A stretch of 64,000 nucleotides of DNA from Shewanella sp. AS1 (GCF_021412565.1 NZ_JAKCLJ010000001.1:806001-870000); one strand, 5' to 3'; positions 35,120 to 45,774 are shown, counted from the first letter of the stretch. The notes: a model not told the origin generated them from the letters alone. Numbers and translations are program-made.

Positions 35120-38100
35120 ATGAACTTGACCCTAGTTGTGGGCGTGATAGCTATTTTATATGTGTCATTACTTTTCTTACTGGCCTGGGGGGCTGAGCGC
35201 TGGTTTAGTGGGATCACCAAAAAAATACAGAGCTGGATCTACGGCTTAAGTCTGGCGGTTTACTGCTCCTCCTGGAGTTTTCTCGGCACTGTGGGGCAAT
35301 CGGCGCAGGATCTCTGGTCGTTTCTGCCTATCTTTGTCGGCCCCATGCTGATTTTCCTGTTTGGTTTTGGCCTACTGCGCAAGATGGTGATAGTGACCAA
35401 AGCGCAGAACATTACCTCGGTGGCCGACTTTATCGCTGCCCGTTATGGTAAGTCCCAGACCATAGCGGCGCTGGTGACCTTAATTGCTTTATTCGGCATC
35501 ATGCCTTACATCGCCTTGCAGCTAAAGGCCATGGTGTTCAGTTTAAATCTGTTTCAGCCAGAATCCTCCCCCTATAACGGTGCCAAAGTCTCCTTAATCG
35601 TCACAGTATTATTAGCTGTATTTGCCATCTTATTTGGTACCCGCAAGCTCGATGCCACCGAGCATAATCCAGGCATGATGCTGGCCATCGCTTTTGAGTC
35701 TCTGGTGAAACTCGGTGCTTTCCTGCTAGTGGGGATAGTGGTTTGTTTTGGTTTCTTCGATGGCTTTAATGATATTTGGCAGAGGGCTGAAACAAGAGGC
35801 CTTATCAATAATCCTCATCTGCGGCTTGAATACCTGATGCCGCAGTTACTGGTGGGGATGGCGGCATTTCTCTGTATGCCGCGCCAGTTCCACGTGACTA
35901 TGGTCGAATGTGTCGACGAGAAAACCTTGCTCAAGGGCAGGTGGCTGTTTCTGCTCTATCTGCTGCTGTTTGGTCTGTTTGTGGCGCCGCTCGCCTTGGC
36001 GGGTAAAATACTCTTAGGTGACAGTGTCGCCGCCGATACTTATGTGATTAATTTGCCGCTGGCGCTTGAGCATCCTGCGATTGCCTTAATTGCACTCTTA
36101 GGAACCCTATCTGCCGCCACTGGTATGCTAATAGTGGCTGTGGTGACCATTAGCGTGATGGTGAGTAATGAATGGCTGGTGCCCCTGCTATTGCATTCGG
36201 GCAAGATCCGCCAGAAAAATTTCAGTCAGTTTTCTCATTTTCTCCTCAATGCGCGCCGAGTCGCAATTATTTGCATCCTTGCATTAGGCTATTTCAGCTA
36301 CCTCACCTTCATGGATAGTGACTCGCTCTCAACCTTGGGAATGCTTTCATTTGGTGCCTTCGCCCAGCTGGCGCCAGCCTTGGTGGGCGGCATGTATTGG
36401 AAACATGGCAATCGGCGCGGTGTCTATTTGGGCTTGCTGGTGGGCTTTGGTCTCTGGTGCTATATCCTGGTGCAGGGCATGGGCGAGATAAGTGGAATTC
36501 TCGAAAATCACCAGAGCCTGCTTGGTTCGATAAATACCAATGTGCGCGACATATTAACGGCATTAGTGGCCAACCTGTGTTGCTATATTTTGGGCTCTAT
36601 CTGGTTTAGGGCAGGGGTAGCCGAACGTATTCAGGCCAGTGCCTTTGTGACACCCGGCCAGCTAAAAAACAGTACCAGTCGGCGCTCGACACCTATATCC
36701 CAGCAAGATCTCTTGATCCTCGCCAGTCGCTTCGTTAGTCCGACCCGAGCCTATGAGAGCTTTTCCCGTTTTTCTGATGATGCGGTGCGCAGCGACAGTT
36801 GGCATAAGGTGGCTTCTCCTGAGCTTATCGCCCATACCGAGCATATGTTAGCCGGGGTATTAGGGGGCTCGAGCGCCGCCCTGGTGATGGACTCTGTATT
36901 GCAGGGCCGCGATCTGGCCCTCGATGAGGTGTTTAATCTGGTGGATGAGGCCTCATCGAAAATTATTCTCAGTCAGGATATGCTGCGCGGCGCAATCGAA
37001 CATGCTTACGAGGGGATGAGTGTGGTCGATAAAGAGTTTAATCTGGTGGCCTGGAACTACAAATACGCTGAGCTGTATGGGTATCCGGATGATTTTTTAC
37101 AGCAGGGGATGCCGATCGCCGAGGTGATCCGCTTTAATGCCAAACGGGGTTATTGCGGCGAAGGGGATGTTGAAGAGCATGTGGCTAAGCGGATGCAGCA
37201 CATGAAAAACGGCACAGCCCATGTGTCTGAGCGTGAGCGGCAAGATGGCAAGGTGATTAAAATTCAGGGCAATCCTATGCCCAGTGGCGGCTTTGTGATG
37301 ACCTTTACCGACATTACTCAGTACCGTGCACAAGCCAAGGCGCTGCAGGAGTATAACGAGACCCTGGAGGCGCGAGTTAAAGAGCGTACCTATGAGCTGG
37401 CCATGCTTAACAGTCAGTTACTTGAGGCCAAGGCGCAGGAGGAGAATGCTAACGCCTCTAAGAGCCGCTTCCTCGCAGCCGTGGGTCATGACTTGATGCA
37501 GCCCCTGAACGCCGCGCGCCTGTTTACCGCGTCTCTGGCGCAATATCCCCACTTAGATAACGAGGGGCGCACCACACTTTCTCATGTCAATAGTTCATTG
37601 AAAATTGCCGGAGAGCTACTCACAGATTTGCTCGATATCTCCAAGCTGGACTCGGGCTTGGTGGAGGTTAATCGGCGTGATTTTTCTGTCTCCGAACTGC
37701 TCGAAGGCCTGTCGGTCGAGTTCGATGCCATGGCCAAAGATTATGGCATCAGTTTCTCTATGGTACCGAGTAACGTGACCATCAATTCCGACTTAAGCCT
37801 GCTGCGCCGTATAGTGCAAAACTTCCTGACCAATGCTTACCGTTATGCCAAGGGGAATCGGGTGTTGCTGGGGTGTCGCCATCGTCAGGGCGCGCTGGAG
37901 ATCCAGGTGCTAGACACCGGCTGCGGTATCGCCAAGAAGGAACTTAAAGAGATCTTCAAAGAGTTTAAGCGTCTGGAAAACCCAGAGAGTAAGAGCGTTA
38001 GCGGCCTAGGGTTGGGACTGGCCATCGCCGATCGCATCTCCCGGGTGCTGGATCATGATATCAAGGTGGCATCCAAACTCGGGCAAGGCTCGATGTTCTC

Positions 38101-38545
38101 CATTACCGTGCCCCTAGGCGACAAGTCCCATGTGGTGGCGGTGAAGAAACCGAATCTGATTATGCACTCCCTTGCGGGGGTGAAGGTGCTCTGTATCGAT
38201 AACGAAGAGGCGATTCTGGCTGGACTTGAGAGCCTGCTCAGCCGCTGGCAGTGTGAGGTGATCTGCGCCAGCGATCTGGCCGATGCGCGCATTAAGCTTG
38301 GTCTTAAAGGGGTCGCGCCCGAAATCGTGCTGGCAGACTACCATCTGGATCATGGCCAGAATGGCGTCGATGCCATGGATGGGATCCGCGCCCTCTATGG
38401 CGTCCATCTGCCGGGGGTGTTGATCACAGCTAATACTAATAAAGAACTAATTGAAGATATTGAACGCCGTGGCTATCACTATATGGCCAAGATGATTAAA
38501 CCGGCGGCGCTGCGAGCCTTGATCTCTAGCCTGATCAAGAAGTAA
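35120..38545 (+). CDS. crbS: CrbS-type sensor: SLC5-like transporter domain, PAS, histidine kinase and receiver
   Basis: This 1141-residue protein begins with about 13 membrane helices of the sodium/solute symporter (SSS) type (about residues 1-510). A cytoplasmic linker and a PAS domain follow (AIEHAYEGMSVVDKEFNLVAWN near 625), then a coiled coil and a histidine kinase core. His790 is in AAVGHDLMQPLNAARL, with N box NFLTNAYRYA and G boxes DTGCGIAKK and GLGLGLAI. The C-terminal receiver has Asp1073 in LADYHLD. This architecture and its place next to acs match CrbS (MxtR), which works with CrbR (ErdR) to activate acs. A CrbR-like gene is at 45850-46509. Confidence 0.9.
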   Translation: MNLTLVVGVIAILYVSLLFLLAWGAERWFSGITKKIQSWIYGLSLAVYCSSWSFLGTVGQSAQDLWSFLPIFVGPMLIFLFGFGLLRKMVIVTKAQNITSVADFIAARYGKSQTIAALVTLIALFGIMPYIALQLKAMVFSLNLFQPESSPYNGAKVSLIVTVLLAVFAILFGTRKLDATEHNPGMMLAIAFESLVKLGAFLLVGIVVCFGFFDGFNDIWQRAETRGLINNPHLRLEYLMPQLLVGMAAFLCMPRQFHVTMVECVDEKTLLKGRWLFLLYLLLFGLFVAPLALAGKILLGDSVAADTYVINLPLALEHPAIALIALLGTLSAATGMLIVAVVTISVMVSNEWLVPLLLHSGKIRQKNFSQFSHFLLNARRVAIICILALGYFSYLTFMDSDSLSTLGMLSFGAFAQLAPALVGGMYWKHGNRRGVYLGLLVGFGLWCYILVQGMGEISGILENHQSLLGSINTNVRDILTALVANLCCYILGSIWFRAGVAERIQASAFVTPGQLKNSTSRRSTPISQQDLLILASRFVSPTRAYESFSRFSDDAVRSDSWHKVASPELIAHTEHMLAGVLGGSSAALVMDSVLQGRDLALDEVFNLVDEASSKIILSQDMLRGAIEHAYEGMSVVDKEFNLVAWNYKYAELYGYPDDFLQQGMPIAEVIRFNAKRGYCGEGDVEEHVAKRMQHMKNGTAHVSERERQDGKVIKIQGNPMPSGGFVMTFTDITQYRAQAKALQEYNETLEARVKERTYELAMLNSQLLEAKAQEENANASKSRFLAAVGHDLMQPLNAARLFTASLAQYPHLDNEGRTTLSHVNSSLKIAGELLTDLLDISKLDSGLVEVNRRDFSVSELLEGLSVEFDAMAKDYGISFSMVPSNVTINSDLSLLRRIVQNFLTNAYRYAKGNRVLLGCRHRQGALEIQVLDTGCGIAKKELKEIFKEFKRLENPESKSVSGLGLGLAIADRISRVLDHDIKVASKLGQGSMFSITVPLGDKSHVVAVKKPNLIMHSLAGVKVLCIDNEEAILAGLESLLSRWQCEVICASDLADARIKLGLKGVAPEIVLADYHLDHGQNGVDAMDGIRALYGVHLPGVLITANTNKELIEDIERRGYHYMAKMIKPAALRALISSLIKK

Positions 38546-38595
38546 CAGATTAAATCACCATCTCAGTTAAGGACGTCTTTAAAAGGAAAAGCATA

Positions 38596-39252
38596 GTGCA
38601 ATTACAACAGGTTCATTATCGAAGTAAAACAGAGGAAACATGTCAAATTACCCCCAGTAAAGTGGTGTGTGTGGGGCGAAATTATGTGGATCATATCCAT
38701 GAGCTCGCCAATGAGATCCCAGAGCAGATGGTGCTGTTTGTTAAACCTAACTCGGCTATTTCAAGCCAGCTGAAGAGTGTTCATCAAGAGCCACTGCACT
38801 ATGAAGCCGAGCTCTGCTTTATGGTGAAAAATGGCGCCCTGCATGCTGTAGGAGTGGGGTTAGACTTGACCAAGAGACAGTTGCAAAGCGAGCTTAAAGC
38901 CAAGTCACTTCCCTGGGAGCGCGCCAAAAGCTTCGATGGTTCGGCGCTGTTTAGCCAGTTTGTTGATCTAAGTATTGAGCTTGATGGCGGTCTAAATGAA
39001 GGGCTGGATTCACTCTCCTTTACGCTGCAAATTAATGGTGAGTTACGTCAGCAGGGGGATGTCAGTCTGATGATGAACAAACCTCAAGCCATTTTGGCAG
39101 AAATCAGCGAATTTATGACGCTAATCGACGGCGATATTATCATGACAGGCACACCCAAAGGGGTGGGGGTAATACAAGCCAAAGATGAGTTGACCCTGTC
39201 GCTGTTTAGCCAAAACACCTTACTCACTCAGGTGAGTTGGGTTGCTAGCTAA
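38596..39252 (+). CDS. Fumarylacetoacetate hydrolase family protein
   Basis: This 218-residue protein starts with GTG behind AAGGAAAAG. It has the FAH-family core VVCVGRNYVDHIHELANE at about 24-41, the metal-binding YEAELCFMV (Glu) near 70, FDGSALFSQFVDLS, and the end-motif GDIIMTGTPKGVGVIQ. Related enzymes are YcgM/FAHD1-type acylpyruvate hydrolases or oxaloacetate decarboxylases; the exact substrate cannot be told. It follows crbS by 50 bases on the same strand but has no obvious functional tie to it. Confidence 0.88.
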   Translation: MQLQQVHYRSKTEETCQITPSKVVCVGRNYVDHIHELANEIPEQMVLFVKPNSAISSQLKSVHQEPLHYEAELCFMVKNGALHAVGVGLDLTKRQLQSELKAKSLPWERAKSFDGSALFSQFVDLSIELDGGLNEGLDSLSFTLQINGELRQQGDVSLMMNKPQAILAEISEFMTLIDGDIIMTGTPKGVGVIQAKDELTLSLFSQNTLLTQVSWVAS

Positions 39253-39991
39253 CGAACTAACTAAGCCTGACCTCTGGGGTAATGATGCTCTTTTTATAGT
39301 AATGGAGCTCATATCCCCATTGTTCAAAAGTGAAGGGGTGACCTTAGTGCAGACGCTGCTTCGGGGCGCTTTCCGCATCTGACCGACATGGATGTTGGGA
39401 ATGCCGAAAAATGTCGGGAACATTTTCAGCTGACCTCCAAGGATGGAGAGAATGCTTTCAAATTGATCTATCTGTGAGCTCAGTGCAGACGCTGCTTCGG
39501 GACGCTTTTCGCCATCCATGGCCGCTTAACGAAAACATCTGACCTCCAAGGAGGGAGGAAATGCTGAGAAATGTCGGGAACATTTTCAGCCTTGTTTTCG
39601 ACACCCTCAGCCGCATCTACACTTGGCCATTCAATAGCTTCAATTATGCGGTATTCACATTGAGTAGCGAGTAAATGCTAAGTTGGTTGTACTTATTTCA
39701 AACTCAATTTGCCGTGGTCAAATACCCGATGGCACGCTATGTATTGAAAGAGAATGGCTCGGTTATGCAGAAATATCGCCTAGGTGTTTGATAGTTCAAT
39801 AATCGAAAAATGGCATAACGAGCCCGCCAAGGCTCGAATAAGTAATGGCACGTTTTATCTGAGACATTGATCCATTGCCAGAGGCAAATACAGCTGATAA
39901 GTTACTGCTATTGTTTAATAAAATACTTAATGGTGTGAAGAGAACTGAGCTGTGGATAACTTCCATAACCGGAAATTCGCGCAATAAGCTG
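39253..39991. other. Gene-free repeat-rich region before the integron cassette
   Basis: The left part holds dispersed direct repeats (39346-39590, listed separately). The right part, about 39620-39990, is AT-rich. Its only open frames are short minus-strand ones without recognisable product. No integrase remnant could be recognised here. It may contain decayed cassettes. Confidence 0.55.
39346..39590. repeat. Shuffled direct repeats (three kinds, two copies each)
   Basis: Kind 1, with AGTGCAGACGCTGCTTCGGG, is at 39346-39379 and 39482-39516. Kind 2, with AATGTCGGGAACATTTTCAG, is at 39406-39430 and 39566-39590 and contains the hairpin AAATGT-CGGGA-ACATTT. Kind 3, with TGACCTCCAAGGA and GGAG, is at 39431-39456 and 39540-39565. 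The order is 1-2-3 then 1-3-2, so simple duplication does not explain it. Confidence 0.8.
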
Positions 39992-40465
39992 TTATAAGCC
40001 ATAAGGAACATCGGTGAACAAATCAACATTAGGAAAATTAGATGTTATAAGCGTATTTATTTCATGGGCGCTATTATTTACATTTGTTTGTTCGTTGATC
40101 TACTTTAAGGTTTTTTCTGGATCTAATTCCAGTGTTTCAGTCATGTTGTATATCTTTGGGGCATTCTTTATAGCAGTATTGGTTCACATAGTTTTAGCTT
40201 ATTTCAATCGATGCCCACATTGTAATAAGTGCTTAACAATTCAAGGTTTCAAGGCGTCTCATCCAGCTTCAAGCGGTAGTTGGGACAAAGTAGTATGGCA
40301 CTGGTTTTCAGGTTCAATAGTTTGTATTCATTGCGGGCAAAGAGTAGCAACAAATGGCTTATAACAAGTTGCTCAAGTTCGTTCATAAACTCACTGGGAC
40401 AATTAACAGTTGGCTTGGCGCTTCGCGCAAGTTTAGCCAACTGTAAATTGCCACTTAGCAAAGCG
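39992..40465 (+). mobile_element. Integron-type gene cassette (one ORF plus attC)
   Basis: The 474-base unit starts after the G of GTTATAAGCC at 39991 and ends at the G of the right core site GCGTTA (40465). It holds one ORF (40014-40364) read toward an attC site in which the ORF's stop codon is embedded, the standard cassette layout. No integron integrase gene is in the window, so this is an isolated cassette or a remnant of a sedentary integron array. The left boundary is less certain than the right. Confidence 0.7.
40014..40364 (+). CDS. Cassette-encoded small membrane protein with Cys pairs
   Basis: This 116-residue protein starts with GTG behind AAGGAAC. It has two membrane segments (ISVFISWALLFTFVCSLIYF at about 12-31 and LYIFGAFFIAVLVHIVLAYF at about 45-64). 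A cytoplasmic or periplasmic tail carries CPHCNKC near residue 68 and CIHCGQR near 105, four to five cysteines that could bind zinc as a rubredoxin-like knuckle pair. I do not recognise a function. The TAA stop is inside the attC site. Confidence 0.75.
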   Translation: MNKSTLGKLDVISVFISWALLFTFVCSLIYFKVFSGSNSSVSVMLYIFGAFFIAVLVHIVLAYFNRCPHCNKCLTIQGFKASHPASSGSWDKVVWHWFSGSIVCIHCGQRVATNGL

Positions 40466-40470
40466 TTACA
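40359..40470 (+). other. attC recombination site
   Basis: The left end TATAACAAGTTGCTC and the right end AGCAAAGCGTTA are the paired core sites: TAAC with GTTA, and TTGCT with AGCAA. Between them an imperfect palindrome at 40400-40450 pairs CAATTAACAGTTGGCT with AGCCAACTGTAAATTG with one mismatch. Its tip CTTGGCGC-TTC-GCGCAAG leaves an unpaired G. Length (about 110 bases), core sites and extrahelical bases agree with VCR-like attC sites of chromosomal integrons. Confidence 0.8.
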
Positions 40471-40953
40471 CATTAATTTTTTGAATGAGTTAGGTTCAGC
40501 GAAAAATCTCATTTCTCGCCAAAAACTTTCAATAAAACACATAAATCGACTCATGACCGCCGAAGTTCGAGTGAGCTGCTTAGGTAGAATGGAGCAAACA
40601 TACGAGGTCATGGATGGCCTCGTGTAAGCGAACAGGGAGGTCTTGAGCGGTTTGCGTAAGTCTAGCTAAGCTGTGCATTTCCCCAAAGTGTGTTAGTCAA
40701 AGCCCTAAGCCCCAAAGCCTAAGCCCTTATCCCAAGCGAATTTCCCTCAAGTCGTTACCTAAACTTGTCCACCTGAACTTAACCACTGTATCGCCTTCTA
40801 TGCAGGAGATAATACAGAAGCTTATGCAGGGGAGCATTTCTGTTATTGACCCTTCACATCATTTCGATATACTCGAATATCAAACGATTTGTAAAAAATA
40901 TAAAACAAAATTTCAAAGTCAAACTTCACATGAATCATCATTAAGGATGCCTG
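40471..40953. other. Intergenic region between the attC site and the PuuB-like gene
   Basis: The open frames here are short and unconvincing. A small hairpin CGAGG...CCTCG at 40601-40621 encloses CATGGATGG, similar in flavour to the repeats left of the cassette. A GATAT-N6-ATATC palindrome at 40866-40881 lies in the probable promoter of the oxidase gene. Confidence 0.5.
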
Positions 40954-42243
40954 ATGTCACAGCCCCGTTGCCCCTCCTATTACAATGCCACTATTGACCA
41001 TGAAACCGACTATCCCGAGCTTGAAGGCGAGTTTGAGGTGGATGTGGTGATTATCGGCGGTGGTTTTACCGGCGTTGCAACCGCACTGGAGTTAAGTGAA
41101 CAAGGGATAAAGGTGGCCTTGCTTGAGGCGAACAAAATCGGCTGGGGCGCGACGGGCAGAAACGGGGGGCAGGTGACGGGCAGTTTGTCGGGCGATAATG
41201 CCATGGTTAAACAGCTGCGTAATCGTATCGGCTTGGAAGCGGAAGAGTTTGTCTGGAACCTGCGCTGGCGCGGCCATGAGATCATCAAGCGTAGAGTAGA
41301 GAAATACCAAATCGAGTGCGATTTAAAATTCGGTCATCTGCATACTGCCTATAAACCTGGGCATATGGCGCAGATGCGCTCGACCTTCGATGAGGGTGTC
41401 AGGCGCGGCATGGGCGATGAGCTGACCCTGCTCACTAAAAGTGAGATAGGTGATTATCTGGATACGCCGCTTTATTTTGGTGGCTTACTCAATAAACGCA
41501 ATATGCATCTGCACTCGGTCAACCTGTGTATCGGCGAGGCGAGGGCGGCTGACTCTTTGGGCGCAAAGATTTTCGAGCATTCTCAGGTACTCGATATTCA
41601 GGATGGTGATCATCTTTTGGTCAAAACGACCAAGGGGCAAATTCGTGCGCATAGTGCCCTGCTCGCCGGTAACGCTTATCATAAACTGGCGCGCAATAAA
41701 TTGGGGGGCTTGCTGTTTCCCGCGTCCCTTGGAAACTGCGCTACGGTTCAATTAGATCCTGAGCTGGCTAAACAGCTAAACCCCCATGATGTAGCGGTTT
41801 ATGATAGCCGTTTCGTGCTCGACTATTACCGCATGACGGCGGATCACCGCCTGATGTTTGGCGGCGGGACTAACTATTCGGGGAGGGACTCGAAGGATGT
41901 GGCCGCCGAGCTTAGACCTGCAATTGAACGGACATTTCCAAAGCTCAAAGGCGTAGAGATAGAGTTTCAGTGGACAGGCATGGCGGGCATAGTGGTGAAT
42001 CGCATTCCTCAGCTGGGGAAGATCTCGCCAAATGTGTTTTATTGTCAGGGCTATTCCGGGCACGGGGTGGCGACGTCCCACATTATGGGGGAGATCATGA
42101 GCCATGCCATCAGAGGGCAGCTGCATGAGTTTGATCTATTCGCCAATATGAAACAGATCCGTCTGCCCGTCGGTGAATGGCTAGGAAATCAAGGGATGGC
42201 GCTGGGAATGCTCTATTACCGTATGATGGAGCATTTTCGTTGA
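40954..42243 (+). CDS. FAD-dependent oxidase, gamma-glutamylputrescine oxidase (PuuB) type
   Basis: This 429-residue protein of the D-amino-acid oxidase fold has the dinucleotide-binding VDVVIIGGGFTGVATALELSE at about 29-49. GWGATGRNGGQVTGS is near 64-78, a conserved mark of PuuB-like oxidases, and the C-terminal FAD segment has GYSGHGVATSHIMGE. PuuB oxidises gamma-glutamylputrescine; related enzymes act on other amines, so the substrate is not certain because no other puu genes are nearby. The final codons are part of a 21-bp tandem repeat. Confidence 0.88.
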   Translation: MSQPRCPSYYNATIDHETDYPELEGEFEVDVVIIGGGFTGVATALELSEQGIKVALLEANKIGWGATGRNGGQVTGSLSGDNAMVKQLRNRIGLEAEEFVWNLRWRGHEIIKRRVEKYQIECDLKFGHLHTAYKPGHMAQMRSTFDEGVRRGMGDELTLLTKSEIGDYLDTPLYFGGLLNKRNMHLHSVNLCIGEARAADSLGAKIFEHSQVLDIQDGDHLLVKTTKGQIRAHSALLAGNAYHKLARNKLGGLLFPASLGNCATVQLDPELAKQLNPHDVAVYDSRFVLDYYRMTADHRLMFGGGTNYSGRDSKDVAAELRPAIERTFPKLKGVEIEFQWTGMAGIVVNRIPQLGKISPNVFYCQGYSGHGVATSHIMGEIMSHAIRGQLHEFDLFANMKQIRLPVGEWLGNQGMALGMLYYRMMEHFR

Positions 42244-42277
42244 GTCCTAGACAAGATTCGTTGAGCCAAAGACAAGA
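42236..42277. repeat. Tandem 21-bp repeat across the oxidase stop codon
   Basis: Two adjacent units beginning TTCGTTGAG and ending GACAAGA occupy 42236-42256 and 42257-42277 with three or fewer mismatches. The TGA stop (42241-42243) is in the first unit. Confidence 0.75.
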
Positions 42278-42374
42278 GAAAATACCGTTTTAGGCCGTGT
42301 TGCAAATTCAGCTCTGCAGCAAGCGTTAACTTACAACAAAGCTGAATGTGTGTGGAAAGCTGTGGTAAACAAGC

Positions 42375-42563
42375 TTATTTAACTTTCATTATGCCCACTA
42401 AGATACAGACGGCGCCGCCTATCATGCCGGCCCAGGCTTCGATAGGTGCATCACCGCTGAAGGCGCGGCTGAATTGAGAGCTGGCCGAATCGAAGATGTT
42501 ATAGCCCCAGATGGCCAATGCCACGCCCGCAATGATAAGCACAATACCTAAAATTTTATTCAT
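42375..42563 (-). CDS. DUF3185 small membrane protein
   Basis: The protein has 62 residues from ATG 42563, with GGAA upstream; a TTG seven codons earlier is less likely. It has two hydrophobic helices, ILGIVLIIAGVALAIWGYNI at about 3-22 and WAGMIGGAVCILVGIM near the end, linked by a short polar region FDSASSQFSRAFSGDAP. This matches DUF3185, a small inner-membrane protein family of unknown role. Confidence 0.82.
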   Translation of the reverse strand: MNKILGIVLIIAGVALAIWGYNIFDSASSQFSRAFSGDAPIEAWAGMIGGAVCILVGIMKVK

Positions 42564-42683
42564 ATTTTGATTCCAAAAGGTCAATTTAGTGAAAGTAAAT
42601 GTAGATGGTTTTGGCTGTCATCGCCTAGGTAAGCATCACATTTTTTGATACTTTTTTGCAAACTTAATTTCTAAGGGGCGCTT

Positions 42684-43553
42684 TCAGGGGAGACGTGCTT
42701 CTAAATACTCCACCATGAGCCTGACTTTAGGCGACAGGTGACGGTTTTGCGGATAGAGCGCCCAGACCCCCTCGTGTGGCTCCTGATAAGCCTTTAACAG
42801 TGGGATAAGCCGACCTGCATGGATATCCTGGTTGATATAGTAGTTGGGCAGTTGGGCGATGCCTAAGCCTTTTAAGGCGGCGTCTCTTAATCCATGGCCG
42901 GTATTACACCTTAAACTGCCGCGCACCTTCACCTGGCGTTCACGCCCCTGATCGATAAAGCGCCAATAGTCATAGTTGCCGATTAAACAGTTATGCTGGC
43001 TCAGCTCCGACAGTGTATGGGGTTCGCCATAGGTTTTGAGGTAGTCGGGGGAGGCGCAGACAAAGTTGGTGCGCTGGCTGATACGCTTAGCCATCAGGCT
43101 CGAATCGGCCAGTTTGCCGATGCGAATGGCTAAATCTATCCCGCCGTCGATAAGGTTTATCTGTTTGTTGGTCAGCTGCACCTCCATCTCGACGCTGGGG
43201 TAGCGAAGCATAAAGTCGTTTACCAGAGGCAGAATATATTTCTCGCCGTAGGCCACGGGCGCGGTCAGTTTCAGCAATCCCTGGGGAGTATTCTTCAGGC
43301 TGCTTATGGCGCGCTCGGCTTCCTCTAGCGCGTCGAGTACCTGACGGCAATGGCGATAATAGAGATTTCCCTCTTCGGTCAGTGACACCTTACGTGTGGT
43401 GCGGTACAGCAGTTTGGTATCCAGCCTGCGCTCAAGGGCGCCGACCTGGCGACTTATCTGTGCAGTGGAGATCCCAAGGCGTTTCGCCCCAGCGGTAAAG
43501 CTGCCGGTTTCGCTGACCGCCACAAATTCGCTGACCCCTTCCCAGTGTTGCAT
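42684..43553 (-). CDS. LysR-family transcriptional regulator
   Basis: This 289-residue protein has an N-terminal winged HTH (FVAVSETGSFTAGAKRLGISTAQISRQVGALE at about 10-41) followed by a LysR substrate-binding domain (GLLKLTAPVAYGEKYILPLV near 92). The sequence looks like the group that includes AaeR/DmlR-type regulators. It is divergent from frmA with a 183-base gap, so it probably controls frmA-frmB, perhaps in response to formaldehyde. That is inference from position. Confidence 0.9.
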   Translation of the reverse strand: MQHWEGVSEFVAVSETGSFTAGAKRLGISTAQISRQVGALERRLDTKLLYRTTRKVSLTEEGNLYYRHCRQVLDALEEAERAISSLKNTPQGLLKLTAPVAYGEKYILPLVNDFMLRYPSVEMEVQLTNKQINLIDGGIDLAIRIGKLADSSLMAKRISQRTNFVCASPDYLKTYGEPHTLSELSQHNCLIGNYDYWRFIDQGRERQVKVRGSLRCNTGHGLRDAALKGLGIAQLPNYYINQDIHAGRLIPLLKAYQEPHEGVWALYPQNRHLSPKVRLMVEYLEARLP

Positions 43554-43628
43554 TATTACTATCTCGTAAAAATCATTTGCGATTTAGCTAGATTATCATC
43601 GTGAGAGAAATAAATACAATGGGAGTAG

Positions 43629-44867
<1,239 letters not shown>

Positions 44868-44931
44868 TGAATCAATAGCTAAAACTTATGGCCCTGGCCT
44901 GTGTAAACTGGCCGCTTTATGAAGGTGAATT

Positions 44932-45774
44932 ATGACCTTAGAAAACATCAGCAGTACCAAGAGTTTTGGTGGTTGGCACAAGCAGTACCAGCATCAATCG
45001 ACAAGTTTAGATTGCCTGATGCGCTTTGCTATCTATCTGCCACCTCAGGCCAGTGAAGGGCCAGTGCCAGTGCTCTACTGGCTGTCTGGGCTGACCTGCA
45101 CAGATGAAAACTTTATGCAAAAGGCCGGGGCGCAGCGTATGGCTGCCGAACTTGGCATCGCCATAGTGGCGCCCGATACCAGCCCAAGAGGCGAAGGGGT
45201 GCCCGATGATGCCGACGGCAGTTATGATTTTGGCCTAGGTGCAGGCTTTTATCTTAATGCCACTCAGGAGCCCTGGCGCGCACACTACCAGATGTATGAT
45301 TACGTAGTGCACGAGCTGCCAGCCTTGATTGAGCAGCACTTCCCCGTGAGCGAGCTTCGCAGTATTGCCGGTCACTCTATGGGCGGCCATGGCGCCTTGA
45401 CCATAGGCTTGAAGAACCCGGAGCGGTATCAATCGATTTCGGCTTTTAGCCCCATAGCTAACCCCATTAATTGCCCTTGGGGCCAGAAGGCGTTCAGCCA
45501 TTATCTGGGTAAGAATCGTGATACCTGGGCTGAGTATGATGCCAGCGAACTGCTGCGCCATGCCGAGCATAAGCTACCTATTTTGGTGGATCAGGGTAGT
45601 AGTGATAATTTCCTCGAGGAGCAGTTACAGCCTCAGGCCTTAGTGGAGGCGGCCAAGCTCAATGGGCATCCGCTGGAGCTGAGGATTCAGGAGGGTTATG
45701 ATCACAGCTATTACTTTATTGCCAGCTTTATCGATGAGCACCTCTCTTTTCATGCCCAATATCTCAAGGGGTAA
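44932..45774 (+). CDS. frmB: S-formylglutathione hydrolase
   Basis: This 280-residue alpha/beta hydrolase of the esterase D family has [20 protein letters not shown] near 42-61, the nucleophile elbow [10 protein letters not shown] near 147, and the Asp/His partners in [11 protein letters not shown] and [10 protein letters not shown]. It hydrolyses S-formylglutathione to formate and glutathione, the step after FrmA. A terminator at 45799-45827 follows. Confidence 0.96.
   Translation: MTLENISSTKSFGGWHKQYQHQSTSLDCLMRFAIYLPPQASEGPVPVLYWLSGLTCTDENFMQKAGAQRMAAELGIAIVAPDTSPRGEGVPDDADGSYDFGLGAGFYLNATQEPWRAHYQMYDYVVHELPALIEQHFPVSELRSIAGHSMGGHGALTIGLKNPERYQSISAFSPIANPINCPWGQKAFSHYLGKNRDTWAEYDASELLRHAEHKLPILVDQGSSDNFLEEQLQPQALVEAAKLNGHPLELRIQEGYDHSYYFIASFIDEHLSFHAQYLKG

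Noticed and set aside
39253-39991. Integron integrase or attI next to the cassette
   Set aside because: No frame here shows a tyrosine-recombinase motif, and the open frames are under 100 codons. The GTTATAAGCC boundary alone does not define attI.
39796-40029. Minus-strand ORF of 77 codons left of the cassette
   Set aside because: It overlaps the cassette start, lacks a ribosome binding site and has no recognisable features.
40249-40627. ORFs over the attC site on both strands
   Set aside because: They overlap each other and the attC palindrome and arise from its self-complementarity; no protein features were seen.
40800-40997. ORF of 65 codons before the PuuB-like gene
   Set aside because: It overlaps the oxidase start in another frame, has no clear ribosome binding site and no homology I can recall.
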